Part shown: in pieces, positions 40,497-48,341 of the stretch
How positions within the stretch are numbered: position 1 is the first letter of the stretch
How the letters are laid out: each line of letters begins with the position of its first letter
Assembly (NCBI RefSeq): GCF_030655195.1
Contig: NZ_JAURWA010000172.1
Location: 1-49,802 of the forward strand
Length of the DNA stretch: 49,802 nucleotides
Direction of reading: 5' to 3'
From: Patulibacter sp.
Lineage (GTDB): Bacteria > Actinomycetota > Thermoleophilia > Solirubrobacterales > Solirubrobacteraceae
The notes under the pieces: model-generated
Told to the model about the DNA's origin: nothing
Databases searched by the model: none
Seen by the model: only the letters and a program-made list of their open reading frames with translations
Made by a program: the position numbers and the translations under genes

Positions 40497-40865
40497 ATGG
40501 CCCGTCAGACCAAGCGCAAGACCAAGCACCGCGGCAACGCCGCCGGCATGATCGAGGCGCGCGGCGTGACGCATGCGCGCTCGGGTGGCGGCCCCGCCAC
40601 CAAGGGTGGCCGGTCGACCGACCCGCGGCTGCGCGAGCCGTCGTGGCGCTCGGCGTTCATCCGCGCGCTGTTCGCGGCCGGCATCTTCGCCGTCGTGATG
40701 CTCGCGGTGCTGAAGGGCAGCCCCGCCGGCGTGCTGCTGACGACGATCCTGCTGCTCGGCGTCTACACCCCGTTCGGCTTCTACTTCGACCGCTGGATGT
40801 ACCGCCGTCGCCTGGCGCAGGTCGCCGGGCAGCGGGCGGCCGCGAAGGCCAAGCCCAAGCGCTGA
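40497..40865 (+). CDS. Small basic two-helix membrane protein
   Basis: A 122-residue protein, not recognised. The first 50 residues are very basic and hydrophilic (MARQTKRKTKHRGNAAG). Two helices follow: AFIRALFAAGIFAVVMLAVL and AGVLLTTILLLGVYTPFGFYF. A basic tail (YRRRLAQVAGQRAAAKAKPKR) ends it, so both termini probably face the cytoplasm. It lies 49 bp before the MBL hydrolase gene and may be co-transcribed with it and with hisS. Confidence 0.8.
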   Translation: MARQTKRKTKHRGNAAGMIEARGVTHARSGGGPATKGGRSTDPRLREPSWRSAFIRALFAAGIFAVVMLAVLKGSPAGVLLTTILLLGVYTPFGFYFDRWMYRRRLAQVAGQRAAAKAKPKR

Positions 40866-40914
40866 ACGGGCGCGCCCGCGGCGGCATCGAACTCACAGAG
40901 GGGAAGGACCCACC

Positions 40915-41562
40915 ATGGACGTCCGCATGTACACCGTCGGGATGATCCAGGAGAACTGCTTCCTGGTCAGCCACGAGGGCGCGTCGGAGGCCGTGATCGT
41001 CGATCCCGGCGACGATGCCCCGAAGCTGCTCGCGGCGATCGAGGAGCACGGCCTGACCCTGGCCGGGATCCTCATCACCCACACCCACTTCGACCACATC
41101 GGCGCGGTCGCCGACCTGCACGACGCCACGGGCGCCGAGGTCTGGTGCCCCGCCGGCGAGGTCGAGACGCTGAAGGACCCCAACGCGGTCATGCGCTGGG
41201 AGGGCTTCGGGCCGTTCCGCGGCTACGACCCCGAGCACCTCGTGAAGGGCGGCGACGTCGTCTCCCTCGCGGGCATGGACTTCCAGGTCGTCTCGACCCC
41301 GGGCCACAGCCCCGACCACGTCACCTACGCGCTGCCGGACGAGGGCGTCCTGTTCTCCGGCGACGTCCTCTTCCAGGGCTCCATCGGCCGCACCGACCTG
41401 CCCGGCGCGGACCACGCGACGCTGATGCGGTCGATCGCCACCCTGCTCGAGCGCTTCGACGACGCCGCGACCGTCTGCCCGGGCCACATGGGCCCGACGA
41501 CGCTCGGTCAGGAGCGACGGACCAACCCCTTCATCCTCGACATGCTCGAGAACGGCGCCTGA
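40915..41562 (+). CDS. MBL-fold hydrolase (glyoxalase II-like)
   Basis: A 215-residue zinc hydrolase with an intact metal set: ITHTHFDHIG (HxHxDH), STPGHSPDHVTY, FSGDVLFQGSIGRTDLPG and CPGHMGPTT. This matches the YcbL/glyoxalase II-like subgroup that often sits beside hisS in bacteria. The start ATG at 40915 follows GGGGAAGGA, a clear ribosome-binding site. Its stop overlaps the hisS start by one base (TGATG). It may hydrolyse a glutathione- or thiol-type thioester; the true substrate is not known. Confidence 0.92.
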   Translation: MDVRMYTVGMIQENCFLVSHEGASEAVIVDPGDDAPKLLAAIEEHGLTLAGILITHTHFDHIGAVADLHDATGAEVWCPAGEVETLKDPNAVMRWEGFGPFRGYDPEHLVKGGDVVSLAGMDFQVVSTPGHSPDHVTYALPDEGVLFSGDVLFQGSIGRTDLPGADHATLMRSIATLLERFDDAATVCPGHMGPTTLGQERRTNPFILDMLENGA

Positions 41563-42899
41563 TGGCCGGCGCGACCGACGACGCGGCGGCCGCGTCGGCG
41601 AAGGGCAAGGGCGGCGGCAGGCGGCAGAAGGTCCAGACCCTTCCCGGCACCCACGACGTGCTCCCCGACGAGTTCGACCGGCGCCGCCGGATCGAGGACG
41701 TCGCGACGCTTGTCCTCGAGGGCGCCGGCTACCGGCGGATCGAGACGCCGATCTTCGAGGACACCGACCTCTTCGCCCGCGGCGTCGGCGGCTCGACGGA
41801 CGTCGTGCAGAAGGAGATGTACACCTTCGAGGACCGCGGGCAGCGATCCGTGACGCTGCGTCCCGAAGGCACCGCAGGGGTGGTCCGGTCGTACATCGAG
41901 CACGGCATGCACAAGCTGCCCCAGCCGGTGAAGCTCTGGTACTGGGGGCCGTTCTTCCGCTACGAGCGGTCGCAGAAGGGCCGCCAGAAGCAGTTCTGGC
42001 AGCTGGGCATCGAGTCGTTGGGCTCCGACGACCCGTCCGTCGATGCCGAGGGCATCGTCCTGCTGCACCGGATCCTCCGCGACCTCGGCGTGCCCGGCCT
42101 GCGGCTGCGGCTCGGGTCGCTGGGCACGCCCGCCGGCCGCGAGGGCTACCGCGAGACGCTCGTCGCGTACCTGCGCGAGCACGAGGATCGCCTGTCGGAC
42201 GAGGTCCGCGAGCGGATCGACCTGAACCCGCTGCGGGCGTTCGACTCCGACCATCCCGGCACGCGCGAGGTCATGGAGGGCGCGCCGCTGCTCCTGGACC
42301 ACCTGCCGGCCGAGGACACCGAGCACTTCCACGAGGTCCGTGCGCTGCTCGACGGTGCGGGGGTGGAGTACGAGGTCGACCCGACCCTCGTGCGCGGCCT
42401 GGACTACTACTCGCGGACGCTCTTCGAGTTCACCTCGGACGCGCTCGGCGCCCAGTCGGGCGTCGGCGGCGGCGGACGCTACGACGGGCTCGCCGAGCTC
42501 ATCGGCGGGCCGGCGACGCCCGGCTTCGGCTGGGGTGCCGGCATCGAGCGGATCCTGCTGGCGCAGGCCGCCGGCCACCCCGACGACCCCGACCACCCGG
42601 AGCCCGGCCACGACGCCGAGCCCGAGGGCCTGGCCGGCGCGGACCTCTACGTCGCGTGGACCGACGGGCACCGCCGCGAGGCGTTCGACCTGGCCGACGC
42701 CGCCGGCCGCGAGGGCCTGGCCGTCCGGCTGGACCAGGCGCCGGGCCGCGGCATCAAGGGCCAGCTGCGCCGCGCCGAGAAGGCGGGCGCCCGGACGGTC
42801 GTCGTGCTCGACGACGACGGCATCCGGGTCGAGCGCGCCCCGGGCGGTCGGGCCACCGGCCTGACCGTCGGCGACGCGCTGGCGGCCGCGCGGGTCTGA
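41562..42899 (+). CDS. hisS: Histidyl-tRNA synthetase
   Basis: A 445-residue class II synthetase. Motif 1 is in IEDVATLVLEGAGYRRIETPIFEDTDLFARGVG, motif 2 in PVKLWYWGPFFRYERSQKGRQKQFWQLGIE, the HisA box in RGLDYYSRTLFEF, and motif 3 in GFGWGAGIERIL. VTLRPEGTAGVVRSY is also diagnostic. The C-terminal anticodon domain is AGADLYVAWTDGHRREAFDLADAAGREGLAVRL. A short acidic insert (PDDPDHPEPGHDAEPE) joins the two domains. An Ala/Lys-rich leader of about 20 residues precedes the core. It overlaps the MBL gene by one base. Confidence 0.96.
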   Translation: MAGATDDAAAASAKGKGGGRRQKVQTLPGTHDVLPDEFDRRRRIEDVATLVLEGAGYRRIETPIFEDTDLFARGVGGSTDVVQKEMYTFEDRGQRSVTLRPEGTAGVVRSYIEHGMHKLPQPVKLWYWGPFFRYERSQKGRQKQFWQLGIESLGSDDPSVDAEGIVLLHRILRDLGVPGLRLRLGSLGTPAGREGYRETLVAYLREHEDRLSDEVRERIDLNPLRAFDSDHPGTREVMEGAPLLLDHLPAEDTEHFHEVRALLDGAGVEYEVDPTLVRGLDYYSRTLFEFTSDALGAQSGVGGGGRYDGLAELIGGPATPGFGWGAGIERILLAQAAGHPDDPDHPEPGHDAEPEGLAGADLYVAWTDGHRREAFDLADAAGREGLAVRLDQAPGRGIKGQLRRAEKAGARTVVVLDDDGIRVERAPGGRATGLTVGDALAAARV

Positions 42900-42903
42900 G
42901 GGC

Positions 42904-42922
42904 GCGGCGGCCCGGCCGCCGC
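42904..42922. terminator. Hairpin between hisS and the nucleotidase gene
   Basis: A GCGGCGG/CCGCCGC stem (7 bp) with a 5-nt loop, 5 bp after hisS and 19 bp from the end of the convergent nucleotidase gene. Confidence 0.55.
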
Positions 42923-42940
42923 CCCGCAGCAGCCCGTGCC

Positions 42941-45235
42941 CTACGGCACCGGCACCGGCTGGAACCGCAGGTCGCCGCCGACCGGGTACCTCGCGGCGGT
43001 GACCGTCTTGTTCAGCCCACCGTCGGCGACCGGCGCGGTCAGGAACTCCTCGAGGGACTGCTGGTAGGCGATGCCCACCGGCTGGACCGTCGGCTTGCGG
43101 AACGGGTAGTCGTCGCCGCCGTTGCCGTTGGTGCCGCCGCGGGCCGTGAAGTCCGTCGTGGCGACGTTGACCGCCGGGGCACCGGCCACGACCGCGCCGT
43201 TCTCGACGATCTTCGTGCCGTTCGCGAGCGTCGCGGTGCGGATCCGCTGGCCCGGGGTGGCGATCGTGCCGTCCGCCAGGTTCAGCGTCTGCTTCTGCTT
43301 CGAGACGTCGTAGGCGACCGTGATGCCGCTGACGTGCGAGAACCCGCCCTTGGCCGACGGCAGGGCCTCGACGCCCCACTCGAGCAGCTCCTTCAGCTGC
43401 GACGCGGGGACGGACGGGACGCGGCTGATGACGTTGTTGAAGGGCAGGACGCGGAACGTGTCGCCCTGGCTGACCGGTCCGGGCCCGGGGATCGACGCGC
43501 GGATGCCGCCGCCGTTGACCAGCCCGACGGTCTGCAGGCCGTTGTCGGCGATGACGCCGTCCTTCACCGCGTCGAGGACGGAGAAGCGGAAGGCGTCCGC
43601 GACGAGGTCGCCGAGGTTGCTCTCCTTCTGGCGGATCGGGTCGGGGTTGCCGCCGTTGAGGGCCACCTCCGACTGCGCGAGGACGGTCTCGTCCGCGACC
43701 TTGGAGTAGGCGGCGAGCGGGTCGACGACCTGGGCCTTCAGGGCAGCGTCCGGGGCCGCGACGTCGGGATCGCCGGTGCGGCCGGAGACCCGGACGGGGC
43801 CGCTGCGGGACCCGTCGACCTGGTCGATGTGGCCGGCCTGGTCGAAGGTCACCGTCAGGCGACCGACGTAGTTGTACTCGCCGGCCGTGGTGACGACGGG
43901 GACGACGCGGCCGGTCTTGTCGGCCAGCCGCAGGGGGTAGTTGCCGACCGGCGTCGGGAAGCCGCCCGCCGGGTCGCCCGTCGTCGGGACGAGCAGGTCG
44001 CCGGAGTTGGCCAGCAGGTCGTCGCCGCCACCGGCGATGACGATGTCGACGTTCTCGAGCAGGGGGATCAGGGCGCGCTCGTTCGCGACGCTCTGCAGGT
44101 GCGACGAGAGCACGATCTTGTTGACGCCCGCGTCGGTGAGCTTCTTCGCCTCGGCGTTGACGACGTCGGCGACGGCGGCGTTGAACGCGACCTTGCCGGG
44201 GGAGGAGATCGACGGCGTCTCGGGCGGTGTCACGCCGATGACGCCGAGCCGCTCGCCGCCCTTCTGCACGACCGTGGAGCTCGCGATCTTGCCCGAGGCC
44301 CGCAGCGCCTGGAGGGTCGGCTCCTGCGACACGTCCGTGTTGGCGCTGAGGAAGGTGGTCCTCGTGGTCCCCCCGATGAACTGGGCCAGGCGGGCGGGGC
44401 CGAAGTCGAACTCGTGGTTGCCGATCGTCGCGGCGTCGTAGCCCAGGAGGTCCAGGGCGGTCGAGTCGTACCAGGGCCCCTGGCCGGCGTCGAAGCGCGC
44501 GAACGAGGCGCGCAGGTTCAGGCCCGCGAGGAAGTTGTCGCCGGAGGAGACCGTCAGCGTGCCCTTGGACTCCGCACCGGCCTTCTCGGCCGCGGTCACG
44601 TGGTCGGCGGCGGCGGTGCGCAGGCGGTTCAGCACCGTCGCGAAGCGGTCGACGCCGCCGTAGTTCGCGGGGGCGTCGGAGGTCGCGTACTTCGACTCGC
44701 CGTCGTTGTTGTGCAGGAGCGTGAGGCGGAAGCTCTTCTCCTTCGGCGTCGCCGGGACCTCGACCGTGGGCCCGGGGACCGTGACCGTCGGGCCCGGGAC
44801 GGGGACGGGCACCGGGACGGTCGTCGTCGGCCCGGGGACGGCGGGGCCGGGAACGGTCTTCGTGGGGCCGGGCACCAGGCGGGTGGTCTGGATCACCGTG
44901 CGGCCGCCGCAGTAGCGCGTGGTGACCCGCAGCGTGGTCGAGCTGACGCTCGAGGTGCGCCGCCGGATCTTCGCGTTGCTCTTCGACCGTCCGCACTTGC
45001 GGCTGATCGTCTTCGGACGCTTCAGCCCGGCGCGGGTCGTGACCGTGCGGGACGTCTTCGTGGTCCGGGTCTTCTTCTTCGCCTTCGCCGTCCTCGACGC
45101 GGACGCCTTCGCACGGACCGGGGCGTCGGACGCGCCGGCAGCGGCGGGTCCGGCGACGGTCGAGGCGGCGACGGCGGCGATCAGCGTCGCGGTGGCGACG
45201 GCGCGGCGGGTCGGCGGTGAGGTGGGACGTGGCAC
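42941..45235 (-). CDS. Secreted 5'-nucleotidase/metallophosphatase (UshA family)
   Basis: A 764-residue exported phosphoesterase. The signal peptide (VATATLIAAVAASTVAGPAAA) is followed by about 100 very basic residues and a Pro-rich spacer (repeats of VPGP), which probably crosses or binds the cell wall. The metallophosphatase domain starts LTLLHNNDGESKY; the usual 'NDxH' histidine is replaced, with GDNFLAG, DAATIGNHEFDFG and SSHLQSVANE preserved. The C-terminal 5_nucleotid_C domain has ESNLGDLVADAFR, GLVNGGGIRASI and VLPFNN. The start is the GTG at 45235, preceded by AAGGA. It should release phosphate from nucleotides outside the cell; upstream Pho-box-like repeats fit a phosphate-starvation role. 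Confidence 0.92.
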   Translation of the reverse strand: MPRPTSPPTRRAVATATLIAAVAASTVAGPAAAGASDAPVRAKASASRTAKAKKKTRTTKTSRTVTTRAGLKRPKTISRKCGRSKSNAKIRRRTSSVSSTTLRVTTRYCGGRTVIQTTRLVPGPTKTVPGPAVPGPTTTVPVPVPVPGPTVTVPGPTVEVPATPKEKSFRLTLLHNNDGESKYATSDAPANYGGVDRFATVLNRLRTAAADHVTAAEKAGAESKGTLTVSSGDNFLAGLNLRASFARFDAGQGPWYDSTALDLLGYDAATIGNHEFDFGPARLAQFIGGTTRTTFLSANTDVSQEPTLQALRASGKIASSTVVQKGGERLGVIGVTPPETPSISSPGKVAFNAAVADVVNAEAKKLTDAGVNKIVLSSHLQSVANERALIPLLENVDIVIAGGGDDLLANSGDLLVPTTGDPAGGFPTPVGNYPLRLADKTGRVVPVVTTAGEYNYVGRLTVTFDQAGHIDQVDGSRSGPVRVSGRTGDPDVAAPDAALKAQVVDPLAAYSKVADETVLAQSEVALNGGNPDPIRQKESNLGDLVADAFRFSVLDAVKDGVIADNGLQTVGLVNGGGIRASIPGPGPVSQGDTFRVLPFNNVISRVPSVPASQLKELLEWGVEALPSAKGGFSHVSGITVAYDVSKQKQTLNLADGTIATPGQRIRTATLANGTKIVENGAVVAGAPAVNVATTDFTARGGTNGNGGDDYPFRKPTVQPVGIAYQQSLEEFLTAPVADGGLNKTVTAARYPVGGDLRFQPVPVP

Positions 45236-45269
45236 GGACCGGGGTCCTTGGAACGGGGGCACGCGTGGC

Positions 45270-45275
45270 ACCCTA
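45270..45275 (-). promoter_or_regulatory. -10 hexamer TAGGGT of the nucleotidase gene
   Basis: TAGGGT on the minus strand, 34 bp before the GTG. This gives a leader with a Shine-Dalgarno sequence, unlike the leaderless genes. Confidence 0.4.
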
Positions 45276-45295
45276 GGTCTCGTCCTGGCCCGGCC

Positions 45296-45324
45296 GGTGA
45301 CGGTTCGGTGACGTCCGTGTGACG
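45296..45324 (-). promoter_or_regulatory. Pho-box-like triple 11-bp direct repeat
   Basis: GTGACG occurs at 45297, 45308 and 45319, exactly 11 bp apart. On the minus strand the units read CGTCACA, CGTCACC, CGTCACC, close to the GTTCACC half sites of actinobacterial PhoP boxes. They lie upstream of the nucleotidase -10, with 20 bp between box and hexamer. PhoP binding is inferred. Confidence 0.5.
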
Positions 45325-45408
45325 CCGCCGTGCCCGCCTGTGCCCGGCCACCGTCGCCCCGGTGCGAGCTGCGGAGGAGCGGCCTCCCGGGTGTACGAGG
45401 TCCACCTC

Positions 45409-45472
45409 CGCGACGCCGCGGGGGCGCGACCCCGGGCCCCTGCGCGAAGCCGCGGGGGCGCGACCCCGGGCC
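45409..45472. repeat. Two 30-bp direct repeats in the aspS/nucleotidase promoter region
   Basis: Copies at 45409-45438 and 45443-45472 agree at 29 of 30 positions (period 34 bp). Each contains GGGGGCGCGACCCC, itself a partial inverted repeat. They lie 53-116 bp upstream of the aspS start, in the 289-bp divergent region. Confidence 0.75.
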
Positions 45473-45510
45473 GGACTCCGGCCTGGAGACCCGGCCGTCA
45501 CGGTGGCCGG

Positions 45511-45516
45511 TACCCT
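45511..45516 (+). promoter_or_regulatory. -10 hexamer TACCCT of aspS
   Basis: TACCCT lies 8 bp before the ATG at 45525. A leaderless aspS mRNA leaves no room for a T-box leader. Confidence 0.5.
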
Positions 45517-45524
45517 CGGGCGTC

Positions 45525-47456
45525 ATGCCTGCTGCGGAGCCGACCTCCTCCACCGACTCCAAGAACGAGCGGATCGCCGCCCTCGTCCGCGACACCGTCG
45601 GCGCCGCGCCGGTCCATGCGAACCGGTACCGCTCGACCTGGGCCGGCCTCCTCACCGACGAGGCCGTCGGCCAGACCCCGCGCGTCGCCGGCTGGGTCCA
45701 CCGCCGCCGCGACCACGGCGGACTGATCTTCGTCGACCTCCGCGACCGCTCCGGCCTGCTGCAGGTCGTCTTCGACCCCGCCACCTGTGGCGCCGACGTC
45801 TTCCAGGCCGCCGAGCGAATCCGCCCCGAGCACGTCATCTCCGCCGAGGGCGAGCTCACGCTCCGCGGGCCCGAGCACGTCAACCCGAAGATGCTCACCG
45901 GCACGGTCGAGCTGCGCGCCACGTCGCTCGACGTCCTCGCCGAGGCCGAGACCCCGCCGTTCCCGGTCGACGAGGACGGCCCGGTCGACGAGCTCCTGCG
46001 CCTGCAGCACCGCGTCATCGACCTGCGCCGGGAGCACACGCGCGACGCGCTGCTCCTGCGCTCCCGCATCGTCCGCGCGATCCGCGACGCGATGGAGGAC
46101 GAGGGCTTCCTCGACATCGAGACCCCGTACCTGACCCGCTCCACGCCCGAGGGCGCCCGCGACTTCCTCGTGCCGTCGCGCCTGCAGGCCGGCTCGTTCT
46201 ACGCCCTGCCGCAGTCCCCGCAGCTGTTCAAGCAGCTGTTCATGGTCGCCGGCCTGGACCGCTACTACCAGGTGGTCCGCTGCTTCCGCGACGAGGACCT
46301 GCGCGCCGACCGCCAGCCCGAGTTCACGCAGCTGGACGCCGAGCTGAGCTTCGTCGACGAGGACGACGTGATCGCGATCTTCGAGCGCGTGATGGCCCGC
46401 GCGTTCGTCGCCGGCGGCCTCGACCTGCCCCGGCCCGCCTGGGAGCGGATGCCCTACGACGAGGCCGTCCTGCGCTACGGCAACGACCGCCCCGACCGCC
46501 GCTTCGGCCTCGAGATCCAGGAGCTCTCGGAGGCCCTGTCGACGACCGAGTTCAAGGTCTTCGCCGGCACGCTGTCCTCCGGCGGCGTCGTCCGCGGCAT
46601 CAACGCCGGCGGCCTCACGGTCCCGCGCAAGCAGCTCGACGAGCTCACCGACATCGCCAAGAAGGCCGGCGCCGGCGGCCTCGTCTGGGGCTTCGTCGAG
46701 CCCGACGGCTCGTGGCGCTCCCCGATCGCCAAGTTCCTCACGCCCGAGGAGATCGAGGCGATCAAGACGACGCTGTCGGCCTCGCCCGGCGACCTGCTGC
46801 TGATCGTCGCCGACAAGGCCCCGGTCGCGGCGAACGTCCTCGGCGTCCTGCGTCTGGAGCTCGCCGACCGCTTCGACCTCCGTGAGGACCGCAACGACGT
46901 CCTCTGGATCGTCGACTTCCCGATGTTCGAGGGCACCGCCGGCGACGGCACCAACCTCGGCGGCGGCCGCTGGGACGCGGTCCACCACCCCTTCACCCAG
47001 CCGTGCGCCCCCGGCGGCGCGCCCGTCTCGGCCGAGGACCTGGCCCCGGGCGGGGCGTTCAACGACGACGAGACCACGCCCGGCGACCTGCACTCCCGCG
47101 CCTACGACCTCGTGGTCAACGGCTGGGAGGTCGGCGGCGGCTCGATCCGCGTCAACCGCCCCGACCAGCAGCGCGCGATCCTCGACCTGCTCGGGTTCTC
47201 CGCGGAGGAGGCCGACGAGCAGTTCGGCTTCCTGCTCGACGCGCTGAAGGCCGGCGCCCCGCCGCACGGCGGCATCGCGTTCGGCGTCGACCGCCTCGCC
47301 GCCCTGTGCGCCGGGCGCGACTCGCTGCGCGACGTCATCGCGTTCCCGAAGACCTCCTCGGGCGGCGACCCGCTGACCGGTGCGCCGGCGCCCGTCGACA
47401 CGAAGCAGCTCGGCGACCTGGGCCTCCGGTCGACGATCGCGCCGCCGCAGGGCTAG
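45525..47456 (+). CDS. aspS: Aspartyl-tRNA synthetase (bacterial type)
   Basis: A 643-residue class IIb synthetase. The N-terminal OB-fold anticodon domain has VAGWVHRRRDHGGLIFVDLRDRSGLLQVVFDP. The catalytic domain has motif 2 FRDEDLRADRQPEFTQLDAELSF and motif 3 GGIAFGVDRLAALCAG. The bacterial GAD insertion is present (about 320-450, including GTLSSGGVVRGINAGG and KKAGAGGLVWGFVEPDG). A leader of about 35 residues precedes the OB fold. In many bacteria aspS follows hisS; here the nucleotidase lies between them on the opposite strand. I cannot tell from the sequence whether it is discriminating or also charges tRNA-Asn. Confidence 0.96.
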   Translation: MPAAEPTSSTDSKNERIAALVRDTVGAAPVHANRYRSTWAGLLTDEAVGQTPRVAGWVHRRRDHGGLIFVDLRDRSGLLQVVFDPATCGADVFQAAERIRPEHVISAEGELTLRGPEHVNPKMLTGTVELRATSLDVLAEAETPPFPVDEDGPVDELLRLQHRVIDLRREHTRDALLLRSRIVRAIRDAMEDEGFLDIETPYLTRSTPEGARDFLVPSRLQAGSFYALPQSPQLFKQLFMVAGLDRYYQVVRCFRDEDLRADRQPEFTQLDAELSFVDEDDVIAIFERVMARAFVAGGLDLPRPAWERMPYDEAVLRYGNDRPDRRFGLEIQELSEALSTTEFKVFAGTLSSGGVVRGINAGGLTVPRKQLDELTDIAKKAGAGGLVWGFVEPDGSWRSPIAKFLTPEEIEAIKTTLSASPGDLLLIVADKAPVAANVLGVLRLELADRFDLREDRNDVLWIVDFPMFEGTAGDGTNLGGGRWDAVHHPFTQPCAPGGAPVSAEDLAPGGAFNDDETTPGDLHSRAYDLVVNGWEVGGGSIRVNRPDQQRAILDLLGFSAEEADEQFGFLLDALKAGAPPHGGIAFGVDRLAALCAGRDSLRDVIAFPKTSSGGDPLTGAPAPVDTKQLGDLGLRSTIAPPQG

Positions 47457-47469
47457 GGCCGCCCGCCTC

Positions 47470-47495
47470 GGGCCCGCGCCGACCGGTGCGGGCCC
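47470..47495. terminator. Strong hairpin after aspS
   Basis: An 8-bp GGGCCCGC/GCGGGCCC stem with a 10-nt loop, 14 bp after the aspS stop. It lies inside a longer inverted repeat (47457-47472 with 47532-47546, one bulge). It is shared with the convergent TetR gene. Confidence 0.7.
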
Positions 47496-47560
47496 GGCGG
47501 TCGGGCGCCGCGGGGACGACGCCTGCCGACACCCGAGCGGGCGGCCGGGCGCGCCGCGGC

Positions 47561-48220
47561 TCAGGCGCCGCCGGAGAACCCGGCGAGCGCCTTGATGCCC
47601 GGGTAGAAGAGCGCCGTGATCCAGTCCACGAGCTCCTCCGGCGGCACGTCCCGGTTGGCCTGCCACCAGTAGGCGAGGCCCTCGAACGCGCCGTTGAGCG
47701 CATGGGCCAGCGCCTCGATCCGCCACTCGTCGAGCTCCACGCCGAAGCCGCCGACGGTCTCGCGCGTCAGCTCGGTCAGCAGCGCGCTCTGCTGCGCCCG
47801 GATCGCGAGGATCGGCTCGGAGCCCGGCTCGGGACCCGCGGTCAGCAGCAGGTCCCAGCCCCCGTGCTCCTCGGCCACGAAGTGCAGGAACGCGACGGCC
47901 CCGGCGCGCATCCGCCGCTCCGGATCCGACTCGGTCAACGCCGCGTCGGCGACGAGCTCGGCGAGCGCCCGTCCGGCACGCTCGACGCACCGCAGGTAGA
48001 GCGACTCCTTGCTGCCGACGAGGTCGTAGACGACGGGCTTGGACACCCCGGCCCGCGAGGCCAGCTCGTCCATCGACGCGCCCTGGTACCCGCGCTCGGC
48101 GAACAGCGACTGCGCGATCCGCAGCACCTGCTGCTCGCGGACGGCACGGGGGACGCGGCCGTGCGGGAAGTCGCCGACGACCGGGTCGGAGGGGTCGGTG
48201 GGCTCTCCGGGTGTGTTCAT
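47561..48220 (-). CDS. TetR-family transcriptional regulator
   Basis: A 219-residue regulator. The HTH is clear: REQQVLRIAQSLFAERGYQGASMDELASRAGVSKPVVYDLVGSKESLYLRCVERAGRAL. The C-terminal domain (about 90-215) is helical, with RIEALAHALNGAFEGLAYWWQANRDVPPEELVDWITALFYPGIKAL. A 25-residue acidic/Pro leader precedes the HTH. The 121-bp gap to the divergent serine hydrolase makes that gene a candidate target, but I see no strong palindrome there. Confidence 0.93.
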   Translation of the reverse strand: MNTPGEPTDPSDPVVGDFPHGRVPRAVREQQVLRIAQSLFAERGYQGASMDELASRAGVSKPVVYDLVGSKESLYLRCVERAGRALAELVADAALTESDPERRMRAGAVAFLHFVAEEHGGWDLLLTAGPEPGSEPILAIRAQQSALLTELTRETVGGFGVELDEWRIEALAHALNGAFEGLAYWWQANRDVPPEELVDWITALFYPGIKALAGFSGGA

Positions 48221-48329
48221 GCGACCGACCCATGATCGGGCATCGTGCGGCGTCGCGGCGCGCGGGGGCGGGGGACCCCCGGGCGCGGTCCCGCGAGCCG
48301 AAAGGCGTGTGACAGATGAACGGCCTCTG

Positions 48330-48335
48330 TACTGT
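48330..48335 (+). promoter_or_regulatory. -10 hexamer TACTGT of the serine hydrolase gene
   Basis: TACTGT lies 6 bp before the ATG at 48342, with TGTGAC 16 bp further upstream as a possible -35. A weak inverted repeat ACAGA-9-TCTGT (48312-48330) lies in the spacer. Confidence 0.45.
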
Positions 48336-48341
48336 CGCGAC

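Noticed and set aside
41508..44996. A 1162-codon minus-strand open frame across hisS and the nucleotidase
   Set aside because: It is antisense to hisS motifs, and the true nucleotidase is in another minus frame with all family motifs.
45236..45524. T-box leader for aspS
   Set aside because: The -10 is 8 bp from the start codon, and I see no T-box sequence or specifier stem.
48221..48341. TetR operator between the second TetR gene and the serine hydrolase
   Set aside because: Only a 5-bp inverted repeat (48312-48330) is present, far weaker than the sites at 6987-7051.
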